Assembly: GCF_020906275.1 (NCBI RefSeq)
Contig: NZ_CP086727.1
Span: 2,480,001 to 2,544,000 of the forward strand
Direction of reading: 5' to 3'
From: Parasphingorhabdus litoris DSM 22379
GTDB lineage: Bacteria > Pseudomonadota > Alphaproteobacteria > Sphingomonadales > Sphingomonadaceae
DNA length: 64,000 nt
A model generated the notes under the pieces. The model searched no databases, was not told the origin of the DNA, and saw only the letters and a list, made by a program, of their open reading frames with translations. Position numbers and translations under genes: made by a program. The first letter of the stretch is position 1. Each line of letters opens with the position of its first letter. Shown here piece by piece: positions 27,805-35,944 of the stretch.

Positions 27805-28386
27805 ATGAAATTATCATCATTCTTAACATCAGCCACAATCCTCTCCGCTCTTGCCCTGCAAACCAACATAGCACATGCTCAACAATCCACCGAAACCTCG
27901 CCTAACCAGCAAGTTGATTATGCTGGCTTTCAAAAATTGACCAAGGATGTTGCTGCGTATCGCTTAAGCCGGCTGGTCAATCTGGATCAATTTACCATAT
28001 TGGCCGAGCAACCAAATGCTGTCATTTTGGACACCCGTTCCGCCGCCGCTTTTGCGCGCGGTCATATTAAAGGAGCGATCAACCTTCCTTTTTCGGATTT
28101 TACTGAGGAAAAACTGGCGGAGATATTGGGTGACAAATCACGCCCGATTCTAATCTACTGCAACAATAATTTCCGTGACGATATTTTCCCGGTTCAGCTG
28201 AAAAAGGCGCCGCTCGCTCTTAATATCCCGACGTTCATAAACCTCTACGGCTATGGTTATAAGAACATCTACGAGCTGAATGGCGTTACACATATGGCCG
28301 ACCCACGGGCGAAATGGACCGGTAACACCGAGCTTTCTCTGCTCGCACCGTCTCGGCCTATCGCGGGTGAGCCGAACGCCAATTAG
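27805..28386 (+). CDS. Periplasmic rhodanese-like domain protein
   Basis: A 193 aa protein with a signal peptide (MKLSSFLTSATILSAL ... AHA). The rhodanese fold is shown by AVILDTRSAAAFARGHIKGAI in pieces near residues 72-92 and the catalytic Cys119 in ILIYCNNNFRDD. The active-site loop is longer than the usual six-residue CxxGxR. Single-domain secreted rhodaneses carry sulfane sulfur; the substrate is unknown. Its last 29 bases overlap the end of the convergent nuclease gene. Confidence 0.8.
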   Translation: MKLSSFLTSATILSALALQTNIAHAQQSTETSPNQQVDYAGFQKLTKDVAAYRLSRLVNLDQFTILAEQPNAVILDTRSAAAFARGHIKGAINLPFSDFTEEKLAEILGDKSRPILIYCNNNFRDDIFPVQLKKAPLALNIPTFINLYGYGYKNIYELNGVTHMADPRAKWTGNTELSLLAPSRPIAGEPNAN

Positions 28387-28882
28387 CCGGCTTTTCAAAG
28401 CGACCTTGCCAGATTCCGCGTTTGGCCTTTTCCGCAGCGGCTTCTTCCGCACCATAGATCAGGCTATCAAAATTTGCCGATGATATGGCATGCCCCTGTT
28501 CGACCAGCGTTGCGCCCAAATCGTCATTTCCACTCATGCAGCTGACAATATGGCGGCCATATTGATCACGTGCACGCACTTCGCAATTGAAGCCACCACC
28601 GCGCAGCAGAGTTTCGAGTCCCTGTCTTGCAGATTTCCCACATGGCCAGTTTGCACCAGCGGCGTCTTGGCAGGTCTGGCGATATTCCGGTGCATCAATA
28701 CCGTAAATGCGAAATTCTACAGCGCCATCCTTGAAACTGTCGCCATCAATAACTTTCACGGTTTTCCCGTTCACCATGATAGTTTCAGGATCAATTGCCC
28801 AGCGGCTGAAGGCCCATGAACCGCCGACGACCAGTAAAAGCAGCAGTATCTTTTTGATGTTCCGTGAAAATTTGCTGGTCAT
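28358..28882 (-). CDS. Thermonuclease (SNase-like) family protein, membrane-anchored
   Basis: A 174 aa protein with an N-terminal transmembrane or signal segment (IKKILLLLLVVGGSWAF) and a staphylococcal-nuclease fold: KVIDGDSF, FRIYGIDAPEYRQTC, CGKSARQGLETLL and RDQYGRHIVSCMSG. The acidic and arginine residues of the family's active site appear to be present (D in DGDSF, E in PEY, R in GRH). It likely cleaves nucleic acid outside the cytoplasm. The 3' end overlaps the rhodanese gene by 29 bases on the other strand. Confidence 0.82.
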   Translation of the reverse strand: MTSKFSRNIKKILLLLLVVGGSWAFSRWAIDPETIMVNGKTVKVIDGDSFKDGAVEFRIYGIDAPEYRQTCQDAAGANWPCGKSARQGLETLLRGGGFNCEVRARDQYGRHIVSCMSGNDDLGATLVEQGHAISSANFDSLIYGAEEAAAEKAKRGIWQGRFEKPANWRSAHPR

Positions 28883-28939
28883 AACCGGTTCAGTCTAACC
28901 GAATATGCAAGCGGTGCAATGTTCGCAGATGATCTGCTC

Positions 28940-29290
28940 TTAGCTTGCCTGTTTCAATGTCGGATATTTTGAAACGATGTGATCGAACACCGCAGGATGC
29001 AAGCTCTGGACAAATTCACAGCCAAAAATATCGCCTTCGACCCAACAAATCTTGCTCTCGATCGCTGAGAATGATGGCAGAGTCATGAAGATGTTTTTTT
29101 CACCGGTCAGCCGGGTCATGCACCGCATGCGAAACCCGTTCATCGACAGATCCATAATCATGGCTTCTATCCGGCCAAGGCCGGGCTCTCTCACTTCGGC
29201 AAGAATTTCAACACCAGCACGGGTTGAGGCTCGGTGATCACCCCGTTTCACTTTTTTGTCCAACACCCGTTGATTAGTTTTGTGGCCCAT
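28940..29290 (-). CDS. PilZ domain protein
   Basis: A 116 aa protein consisting almost only of a PilZ domain, the c-di-GMP-binding module. The RxxxR motif (RGDHR, residues 16-20, or RASTR, 20-24) and the DxSxxG motif (DLSMNG, residues 47-52) are intact, so nucleotide binding is expected. The ATG at 29290 is chosen because GGGA precedes it and the motif spacing is normal; a TTG start 13 codons upstream is possible. No effector domain is attached. It may control motility or exopolysaccharide (inference). Confidence 0.82.
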   Translation of the reverse strand: MGHKTNQRVLDKKVKRGDHRASTRAGVEILAEVREPGLGRIEAMIMDLSMNGFRMRCMTRLTGEKNIFMTLPSFSAIESKICWVEGDIFGCEFVQSLHPAVFDHIVSKYPTLKQAS

Positions 29291-29828
29291 CGTCAAAATC
29301 CCGAATTCAACTTTTCGAAAACGGTGCAAAACAAGGCCTAAATGGCCGTTTTCCCGTCAAATATTCTGGCTATTGGTTTTAACAGCAGATGATTAGGCAA
29401 AGGTTAAAATGATGGGCTGTTTGTGCGGTTAATAGATGGAAATGGCGGTAATTGGTCAATGCCGTTTCCAAAATTTACAAAAAGCTGACAAAATCTCGCA
29501 GCCTGACACGGCATTCTCCTTTGGAAAATCACTTTCCTACAACAATATCAATATGATAGGGAGAAAGGGTCATTTTCTCAGTTTGCGATATCATTGCTCC
29601 AAAACCATGCGGGGGTTCAACTTGAAACAGTGTGATTTGTGTGAACTTTGAATTCCATCGCGTCACCTACCCCCGCACTAGGACAGTGTGCACTTTGTGA
29701 ACTTCGCCTGAAACATGTCTTGTTTTTGTGCCTAGTGGTCGGTCATTCACACTGCCATCAAAATTGATCCTTGCCGCCCGTTCCATTCCTCTGCCAATAG
29801 GCGATCACGAAAAAGGGGACCAAAGCGC
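29291..29828. other. Intergenic region upstream of the GntP permease
   Basis: 538 bases with no convincing gene; an open frame at 29436-29651 lacks features. The part from 29627 on carries three CAGTGTG motifs (29628-29634, 29684-29690 direct, and 29748-29754 inverted) and a CACTAGG/CCTAGTG inverted repeat (29676-29682 and 29731-29737), so it looks like an operator-rich promoter region. Confidence 0.5.
29627..29706 (+). repeat. Imperfect direct repeats, ACAGTGTG-N6-GTGAACTT
   Basis: Copies at 29627-29650 and 29683-29706 share both 8-base halves exactly with a variable 6-base centre and are 56 bases apart. They lie 123 to 200 bases upstream of the GntP start and are likely regulator sites. 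Confidence 0.55.
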
Positions 29829-31184
29829 ATGTTATCAGCAATCGGACTAATCGGCGGACTCGCGCTGCTCATCTATATGACAGTGAAAGGCGTCAATATC
29901 TTGATCGCCGGACCGATTGCCGCCGCCATTGTCGCAGCAACCAGCGGTCTGGCCTGGTTACCGCCGCTTGCAGCAGAAGGCGCCCCCGACTTTGCCACTG
30001 CATATATGGATGGCTTTGTCAGTTTCTTCAAAAGTTGGTTTTTCATGTTTCTGCTTGGCGCGATATTTGGTGAAATCATGAGCGCTTCCGGAGCGGCCGC
30101 AAGCGTTGCTCATTGGATTATCGAGAAAATCGGTATCAAACATGCCGTGCTCGCCGTCGTCGCCGCTTGTGCCGTTCTGACCTATGGCGGCGTCAGTGTT
30201 TTTATCGTTGCTTTTTCGGTCTATTCATTGGCAGTGCACCTGTTCCGTGAAGCAAATTTGCCGCGGCGGTTCATTCCTGCTGCACTCGCCTTTGGATCAG
30301 TCACCTTCACGATGACCACGGCGGGAAGCCCGGAAATTCAGAATCTGATCCCGATGGAGTTTCTCGGGACCACAGCCTATGCCGGTTGGGAAGTCAGCCT
30401 TGTGGTCGCGGTTTTCATGGCCGTTGCCGGTCATTTCTGGCTCAACTGGATGGTGAAGCGCGCGGTTGCTAGAGGTGAGACATTTGTCGGTCGCGAAACG
30501 GATGACACCAATACCGACTATGGTGCCCTGCCCGGTCCGCTTTTGTGCCTGCTACCATTGGTTGCCGTACTCGGTATTTTCCTGATCTTCCAATACCCAC
30601 AGGATATGGGTCCGCTTTCCGCGATCTTGCCGCAAAATTCGCTCGACAAATGGGCGCTGGTGGCAGCGCTGGGTTCCGGTGCGATAGTTGCTCTGGCCGT
30701 TGGATACCGCAAACTGAAAGCAATGCCGGAGGCCTTTTCGCGCGGTGCAACAAGCGCAGTGGTTGCGATCACAAATACCTGCGCCGTCGTTGGTTTTGGT
30801 GCGGTTGCCAAACTGTCCCCCGCTTTTCAGGAAGCGTTGATCATGGTGCAGAATATTCCGGGCAGCCCGTTGATCGGCGCCGCGATTGCGGTAACGGTCA
30901 TCGCGGGTCTGACCGGTTCGGCCTCTGGCGGACAGACCATCGCCCTGCCCCTTATAGCGCCGCATTATCTGGACGTTGGGGCGCAGCCGGATGAGCTGCA
31001 CCGCGTGGTCGCCATTTCTTCCGGCGCGCTCGATAGCCTGCCGCATAATGGCTATGTCGTGACGACGATCCGCGCCGTCTGCGGCGAGACACATAAGGAT
31101 GCCTATGGCGCTGTCGGGGCACTGACGGTGGTGATACCAGTCATCGGTACGATCATGGCGGTGGCCCTGTTTACGATGTTCTAG
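29829..31184 (+). CDS. GntP family permease
   Basis: A 451 aa membrane protein with about 12 hydrophobic helices, for example LIGGLALLIYMTVKG, FMFLLGAIFGEIMSASGAAA, VLAVVAACAVLTYGGVSVFIV and PVIGTIMAVALFTMF. GntP members are proton symporters for gluconate, hydroxybutyrate, serine or other hydroxy acids; the substrate here is unknown. GSASGGQTIALPLIAPHYL near residue 365 is a typical conserved loop. GGGGA lies 9 bases before the ATG. It is a single-gene unit behind an operator-rich upstream region and ends 8 bases from a convergent gene. Confidence 0.82.
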   Translation: MLSAIGLIGGLALLIYMTVKGVNILIAGPIAAAIVAATSGLAWLPPLAAEGAPDFATAYMDGFVSFFKSWFFMFLLGAIFGEIMSASGAAASVAHWIIEKIGIKHAVLAVVAACAVLTYGGVSVFIVAFSVYSLAVHLFREANLPRRFIPAALAFGSVTFTMTTAGSPEIQNLIPMEFLGTTAYAGWEVSLVVAVFMAVAGHFWLNWMVKRAVARGETFVGRETDDTNTDYGALPGPLLCLLPLVAVLGIFLIFQYPQDMGPLSAILPQNSLDKWALVAALGSGAIVALAVGYRKLKAMPEAFSRGATSAVVAITNTCAVVGFGAVAKLSPAFQEALIMVQNIPGSPLIGAAIAVTVIAGLTGSASGGQTIALPLIAPHYLDVGAQPDELHRVVAISSGALDSLPHNGYVVTTIRAVCGETHKDAYGAVGALTVVIPVIGTIMAVALFTMF

Positions 31185-31192
31185 GGGCCACA

Positions 31193-31981
31193 CTAGCTCC
31201 CGACCGGAGCACCGACGCGGTATACAAGGCCCAGAAACTTCCAGCCGACACCCTCATATTCATAGCTCTGTTCGATATAAACCGGACGTGGTTTGATCGG
31301 ATAGTGACCGCGAATAAGAAGCGCACCATCTTCGCGAAAATCAGCACTATCAATAGTAGGTGGAGATTTTGCTATTTCCGAAAAATCCCCAGCATATTTA
31401 AAGGCCCCTTCATAAGCCTTATCAAGATCCTCAAGCGTTATCTGCCTTTGAAAAGCACCAGCACCATTGTCTCTAAGCTTTTTCATTGTCCCCTCGGAAA
31501 GTGACTCAGCAAAGACGGTCATGGTCTCTCGAAACAGCTGCTTTTGTTTGTCGACGGAGGGCAATCCACGATCACTGCCAGCAGTTTTAAATCCCGCAAT
31601 ATCTTTTTCGATTGCGTTGATCCGCCATCCGCTTTCGGAATCGATCAAGCGCAATTTAATCGGTATTTTGCTCCCCCCTTCGGTTGTGATCGTGCCTTCG
31701 AGTTCCGCGACACCGCCGGTCATCATGCGGCCGCCCCAGGATGCGTCCTTGATCTTGTCGAAGGCATTGGCAGCGATGTAGGTTTTAAGGTCGGCCTTGC
31801 TCGTCCCCGCTTTGAAATCGTCAGAGAGCAGCGCATAAGCCGCGTCGATATCGTCATTCTGCACAGCAGCGAAAAAGTCATCGCCGGCTTTAGTCACATC
31901 ACTGGTTAGCCAAAAGATCACACCGAGCAATACGGAAATCCCTGCGACAATACCGAGTACGACCTTCATCCAAGTTTTCAT
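31193..31981 (-). CDS. Membrane-anchored protein of unknown function with two NTF2/DUF4019-like repeats
   Basis: A 262 aa protein I do not recognise by name. An N-terminal anchor (VVLGIVAGISVLLGVIFWL, residues 5-23) precedes a domain beginning KAGDDFFAAVQNDDIDAAYALL, and a second similar segment follows near residue 155 (ETMTVFAESLSEGTMKKL). Both look like the small alpha+beta domains often annotated DUF4019 or DUF4864. SD GGAGGGGG lies 5 bases before the ATG at 31981, which excludes the 17-codon open extension. It is probably periplasmic. Confidence 0.65.
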   Translation of the reverse strand: MKTWMKVVLGIVAGISVLLGVIFWLTSDVTKAGDDFFAAVQNDDIDAAYALLSDDFKAGTSKADLKTYIAANAFDKIKDASWGGRMMTGGVAELEGTITTEGGSKIPIKLRLIDSESGWRINAIEKDIAGFKTAGSDRGLPSVDKQKQLFRETMTVFAESLSEGTMKKLRDNGAGAFQRQITLEDLDKAYEGAFKYAGDFSEIAKSPPTIDSADFREDGALLIRGHYPIKPRPVYIEQSYEYEGVGWKFLGLVYRVGAPVGS

Positions 31982-32032
31982 GATAACCCCCTCCAGTTTG
32001 CGACCCGAGTTGATTGTAAGAGCTTGCAACAA

Positions 32033-32278
32033 TGCACAAAACGATAAGCTCAGTGTCAGCGATTACTGAAGCTGACATCTGACCATAAATAGAGCAAGCT
32101 GGCCAAGTAGATAGGAAAAAAAAGATCAAGACCATAATGACCGTCACGGCACGCCTTTATCAAGCCAAAGACCGGCAGGCCTTTATGAAAAAAGCGGATT
32201 CCAGCATTTGGCACAAGAAGACCTCTGGCCCACGCCCGATGCGCGCTGCAATGTACAGATGGTGCGGGAACTATAGCC
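32033..32278. other. Intergenic stretch
   Basis: About 246 bases between the DUF4019-like gene and padR. No gene, hairpin terminator or promoter was recognised. Antisense-looking small frames here are not supported. Confidence 0.4.
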
Positions 32279-32872
32279 TTATTTAAGCCGTTCGATCTTG
32301 CTCGCAGCTTCGTCGATAATCGCGGCAACATCGAGGATTTTCTCGGATCCTTTTTCCTCATCGGCCAAACGAATACGCGTGGCACTTTTCAAGTTGCTCA
32401 TGGCCCGACGGATAGACGCGCCGTCAGAAGCCCGGTCCATTTGCGCAATCCCTTCAAGCCGGGCGAGGATATCAGCAACATGCTTTTCCTCATCCGCAAG
32501 CAATTTGGTACCAGCATCTGTGATCGAATAGATTTTCTTGCCGCCGCCATCGACCTGCTCATCGATCAAGTCCATTTCGGCCATCAACGTCAGTGTCGGA
32601 TAAACAATGCCCGGGCTTGGCGCATAATGGCCGCCGGTAAGTTCTTCAATTTGCTGGATCAGATCATAACCATGGCGCGGTTCCAGAGAAATCAGATGCA
32701 GCGCCGCCAGCCGCAGTTCCCCACGCTGAAAAACACGCGCGCGGCGTTTGGCTTTGGCTCCTTCAAAAGCAGCAGCGGCAAAGGCGCGAGCAAATTTCTG
32801 TCCGTTCATAGCGCCCCAGCGCTTACCGCGCCGAGAGCCAGGTCCGCAATCATTATAGTTTGAATATCGCAT
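32279..32872 (-). CDS. PadR family transcriptional regulator
   Basis: A 197 aa regulator. The PadR winged helix spans about residues 50-125: GELRLAALHLISLEPRHGYD, IQQIEELTGGHYAPSPGIVYPTL and AEMDLIDEQVDGGGKKIYSITD. The C-terminal half is helical (EEKHVADILARLEGIAQMD), as needed for dimerisation. An N-terminal Gly/Arg-rich leader of about 40 residues precedes the domain. Two AT-rich palindromes directly upstream (32907-32930) suggest autoregulation. The target genes are unknown; the nearest upstream gene is on the same strand. Confidence 0.85.
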   Translation of the reverse strand: MRYSNYNDCGPGSRRGKRWGAMNGQKFARAFAAAAFEGAKAKRRARVFQRGELRLAALHLISLEPRHGYDLIQQIEELTGGHYAPSPGIVYPTLTLMAEMDLIDEQVDGGGKKIYSITDAGTKLLADEEKHVADILARLEGIAQMDRASDGASIRRAMSNLKSATRIRLADEEKGSEKILDVAAIIDEAASKIERLK

Positions 32873-32906
32873 GATATTTCCTTCTTTTTCTATCTAAGCT
32901 GTGTCT

Positions 32907-32930
32907 AAGATATATCTTTATATATAAGAT
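32907..32930. promoter_or_regulatory. Overlapping palindromes upstream of padR
   Basis: AAGATATATCTT (32907-32918) is a perfect palindrome and overlaps ATCTT-TATATAT-AAGAT (32914-32930). Both are 35-60 bases before the padR ATG and fit a winged-helix dimer site. Confidence 0.5.
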
Positions 32931-32994
32931 GCAATAGATGCTGATGCAAAAGGAGCTAACATTAAGATAATTAGGGAGAGTTTTGTGGTCGCGT

Positions 32995-33582
32995 TCAAAC
33001 TTGGTCGGTTGAGCGCCCTATCAATCGGCGGAGTATCAACCCGATATAGCCAATAGCCAAAAGCGGAGCCGCATAAAGCGAGACGAATCCCAAGGTCAAT
33101 ACAGCTTGATTGGCCAAATCTTCCGCTCTCGGCTCACGATCCAATCCAGCCATGATCATTACCAGATAGCGGCCACTGTCGAAAAAGATGAGCGTCAGGA
33201 TGATCAACGCCATGGGACCGAGTGTTGCTATGATAACTGTAAACCAACCCAGTTTGGCAACATTGCGTAGAAAGCTGACAAGCATAGCAACCCTCCAAAC
33301 CGCCACTATGCCCAAAAAGGTTAGATTAGCATTTTGGGCATGAGTCATGCTCATAAACTTTTCTACCGGTATAGCGTATAGAATTGCCGGCAATGACGTA
33401 AGCGTAACGAAAATCAAGACATTGCGATAAGACCATCGCTCAGCGCCGAGAGGCAAAATGACAAGCCAAAGATATGCTGAGAGTATGAATACATATCCAA
33501 TCGATCCCAGCCCGGCATATTGCCACCACTTTGCTTCAGGAGAGTCCCAATAACGACCGATCCCCGCCACCCAGGTGATCAA
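32995..33582 (-). CDS. Multi-pass membrane protein of unknown function; N-terminus unresolved
   Basis: A 195 aa protein with about five hydrophobic helices (YAGLGSIGYVFILSAYLWLVILPLG, VLIFVTLTSLPAILYAIP, VIIATLGPMALIILTLIFF, VSLYAAPLLAIGYIGLILR in parts). I recall similar uncharacterised proteobacterial proteins with a GIGRYWD segment. The only standard start is TTG at 33582, without SD. The frame stays open 45 codons further upstream to the grpE stop, and reads like protein (for example REIWADQFRILTLRAPGRA), so the real start is probably upstream at a non-ATG codon. Confidence 0.6.
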   Translation of the reverse strand: MITWVAGIGRYWDSPEAKWWQYAGLGSIGYVFILSAYLWLVILPLGAERWSYRNVLIFVTLTSLPAILYAIPVEKFMSMTHAQNANLTFLGIVAVWRVAMLVSFLRNVAKLGWFTVIIATLGPMALIILTLIFFDSGRYLVMIMAGLDREPRAEDLANQAVLTLGFVSLYAAPLLAIGYIGLILRRLIGRSTDQV

Positions 33583-33717
33583 TAAGCCATATAGTAGATA
33601 TCTCTTCCAATGCAGAGCAACCGCTCTTCCAGGTGCTCTCAGTGTAAGAATTCTGAACTGGTCTGCCCAAATTTCTCGAATACCGATAATACCCTCTTCG
33701 CCTGACCTAGAGCGTCT

Positions 33718-34329
33718 TTATTCCGGCTTTTTTGCCACGCCGACAAAGGCTGGCCGCAACAACCGGTCCTTGATCATGTAACCGGCCTGCATTTCTTGAA
33801 CCACGGTTCCCGGTTCCTGCTTATCTGTCGGCACTTCAACCATCGCCTGATGCTGATTGGGATCTAGCGGCAGACCAACAGAAGCCACCCGTTTGATGCC
33901 GTTTTTCTCGAACACGGTTTCCAATTCTCGCCCAGTGGCCTCGATACCGCCGATCAGGCCTTTCCACTTGTCTTCATTCTTGATTTCGGTCGGAATAGCG
34001 GCCAGCGCGCGTTGAAGATTGTCGGACACGCTTAGCATATCGCGGGCAAAGCCGGTTGCGGCATAGGCTTTGGCATCCTGCGCATCTTTTTCCAGCCGGC
34101 GGCGGACATTCTGGGTTTCTGCCTGCGCATAAAGCACTTGCTGCTTGGCTTCGGCCAGCTCGTTTTCCAGGGCCGCTATACGCTCGTCCTGAGACGTTTC
34201 GGTAGCGGCGTCATTTCCGCCTTCTTTCAATGCCTCGGGCACGCCTTCCAGCTCTGCTGCGGCGGCTTCGTCCAGTTTCGCATCTTCGTTATCTTGTGGC
34301 TTTGTATCACTCATTATTTCGTCACTCAT
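33718..34329 (-). CDS. grpE: Nucleotide exchange factor GrpE
   Basis: GrpE releases ADP from DnaK. The 203 aa protein has an acidic N-terminus (residues 1-45), a long helix with LENELAEAKQQVLYAQAETQNVRRRLEKD in pieces, and the C-terminal beta domain with GIKRVASVGLPLDPNQHQAMVEVP and GYMIKDRLLRPAFVGVAK. The ATG overlaps the hrcA stop (ATGA), so it is coupled to hrcA; ATG at 34314 is an alternative start. The hrcA-grpE order is standard in alphaproteobacteria. Confidence 0.95.
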   Translation of the reverse strand: MSDEIMSDTKPQDNEDAKLDEAAAAELEGVPEALKEGGNDAATETSQDERIAALENELAEAKQQVLYAQAETQNVRRRLEKDAQDAKAYAATGFARDMLSVSDNLQRALAAIPTEIKNEDKWKGLIGGIEATGRELETVFEKNGIKRVASVGLPLDPNQHQAMVEVPTDKQEPGTVVQEMQAGYMIKDRLLRPAFVGVAKKPE

Positions 34330-35369
34330 TTCAACAATCTGGACAGCGTTTGTGCTGTGAAATCTACCATGGGTACGACACGGGCATAGTTCAAGCGGGT
34401 GGGACCAATAACCCCGACCACGCCGACCACTTGTCCGTCGCCATCTTTATAGGGGGCCGCTATCACAGATGAACCGGAAAGGGAGAATAATTTATTCTCT
34501 GCACCAATAAATATTTTCGCGGCCTCTGCATCGCGGGCATTGTCGAGCAGGCGGGCGATCTCCTGTTTGCCTTCAAGTTCGTCAAGCAATTGCCTAACCC
34601 GGTCGAGATCGTCCAATGCACCGTCCTCCAGCAGATTGGCCTGGCCGCGCACGATTAGGATGGGTCTCTCCGATGGATCCTGTGTCCAGGTGACAAGGCC
34701 GCGCTGGACCAGATCCTCGGATGCTTTGTCAATTGCTGTCCGGCCAGCCTGAATATCGCGATCGATCCGGGATAGGGCCTGCGACAGCGTCATCCCGCCA
34801 TATTGGGCGGTGAGATAATTGCCAGCCTCGATCAGGGCAGAATCCGATATGCCAATGGGCAGGTCGAGCACGCGGTTTTCCACGCCGCCATCCTGTGATA
34901 CGAGAATGGCGAGCCCCTGCCCTTCAGACAATTTCACAAAGCTGAATTGTTTGAGCGTTGGCTCCCGCTTGGGCACCATGACAAGGCCAGCACAGGAGGA
35001 CAGGCCAGACAAGATACTGGTAGTAGCGCGCAACGCGTCTTCAACTGGACCGCTCTCGCTAATCTGACTCTCAATCGCGTCGCGTTCCTCCCGCGAAGGC
35101 TCAGCCGCCTGCATCATGCCGTCGACAAATAGCCGCAACCCCAGCTCCGTCGGCATCCGCCCGGCACTGGTATGCGGCGCCGCAAGCAAGCCAAGCTCTT
35201 CCAGGTCCTGCATAACATTGCGGATCGAGGCAGGCGAAAGCTCCAACCCGGGGGCCTTGGATATGGTCCGAGAACCAACCGGCGCACCGCTATCGAGATA
35301 GGATTCCACCACCACGCGGAAAATATCGCGAGTACGGTCGTTCATTTCGGTGATGGGCGTGGTGGTCAT
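34326..35369 (-). CDS. hrcA: Heat-inducible transcriptional repressor HrcA
   Basis: HrcA represses heat-shock genes at CIRCE operators with help from GroEL. The 347 aa protein has the N-terminal winged helix (RDIFRVVVESYLDSGAPVGSR, LSPASIRNVMQDLEELGLL) and the typical SAGRMPTELGLRLFVDGMMQ, then the central and dimerisation regions ending in VGVIGPTRLNYARVVPMVDF. No CIRCE element (TTAGCACTC-N9-GAGTGCTAA) is visible in front of this gene. It is co-translated with grpE. Confidence 0.95.
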   Translation of the reverse strand: MTTTPITEMNDRTRDIFRVVVESYLDSGAPVGSRTISKAPGLELSPASIRNVMQDLEELGLLAAPHTSAGRMPTELGLRLFVDGMMQAAEPSREERDAIESQISESGPVEDALRATTSILSGLSSCAGLVMVPKREPTLKQFSFVKLSEGQGLAILVSQDGGVENRVLDLPIGISDSALIEAGNYLTAQYGGMTLSQALSRIDRDIQAGRTAIDKASEDLVQRGLVTWTQDPSERPILIVRGQANLLEDGALDDLDRVRQLLDELEGKQEIARLLDNARDAEAAKIFIGAENKLFSLSGSSVIAAPYKDGDGQVVGVVGVIGPTRLNYARVVPMVDFTAQTLSRLLK

Positions 35370-35375
35370 CTGGAT

Positions 35376-35405
35376 TAGATAGGGTTTTTATCACGATGAT
35401 TCCAG
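35376..35405 (-). promoter_or_regulatory. Possible RpoH-type promoter of hrcA
   Basis: Minus-strand CTGGAA (35405-35400), 15-base spacer, CCCTATCTA (35384-35376), resembling the heat-shock sigma consensus CTTGAAA / CCCATnT. The -10 ends 6 bases before the hrcA ATG, so transcripts from it would be leaderless. Confidence 0.35.
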
Positions 35406-35502
35406 CACACAAAACTTCTGCGGTTTGAAACCTCTATTTTCATTCAAACGGTTGAGATGATCAGCAGATATCTGATATCATTCTAATCGCAAAGGACAGA
35501 TA

Positions 35503-35856
35503 ATGACACCACGTGAAGTAGTCGAAAAATGGATTAAATATTTCAATGCTGGTGATGCAGCTCAGATTACTGAGCTATATCATGATGATGCTGTCAATCA
35601 TCAAGTCACGCAGGAACCAATATCAGGCAGTGATGCGATACAGGCCATGTTCGAACGTGAGTTTGCTATGGCTGAAATGACCTGCATCGTTGAAGAGATA
35701 CATGAAGCAGGCGATGTGATTGCTTTGGAATGGCGCGACCCTCTCGGCCTTCGCGGATGCGGCTTTTTCACGATCCGCGACCAGCGCATTGCCTTCCAGC
35801 GTGGTTATTGGGACAAGCTATCCTTCCTCAAAATGCATGACCTGCCAATAGAATGA
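35503..35856 (+). CDS. SnoaL-like / nuclear transport factor 2 family protein
   Basis: A 117 aa single-domain cone-fold protein. The N-terminus [20 protein letters not shown] followed by [10 protein letters not shown] is the usual start of this superfamily, and [20 protein letters not shown] is the C-terminal strand pair. Members include polyketide cyclases, limonene epoxide hydrolases and many of unknown role; a conserved Tyr/Asp or His pair (YHDDAVNH) is present but the reaction cannot be told. It lies between hrcA (divergent) and rph. Confidence 0.75.
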   Translation: MTPREVVEKWIKYFNAGDAAQITELYHDDAVNHQVTQEPISGSDAIQAMFEREFAMAEMTCIVEEIHEAGDVIALEWRDPLGLRGCGFFTIRDQRIAFQRGYWDKLSFLKMHDLPIE

Positions 35857-35944
35857 AGAAACTCCACCAAAGCAATCAAGCCATTGGTTGCTAAGGTCAT
35901 TACAACCGGTTACTGCCGCCTTCAAAGCCACAGGAGAATCACAT

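Noticed and set aside
29436..29651. 71-codon plus-strand frame in the PilZ-GntP gap
   Set aside because: No Shine-Dalgarno, no family features, and it overlaps the repeated operator-like motifs.
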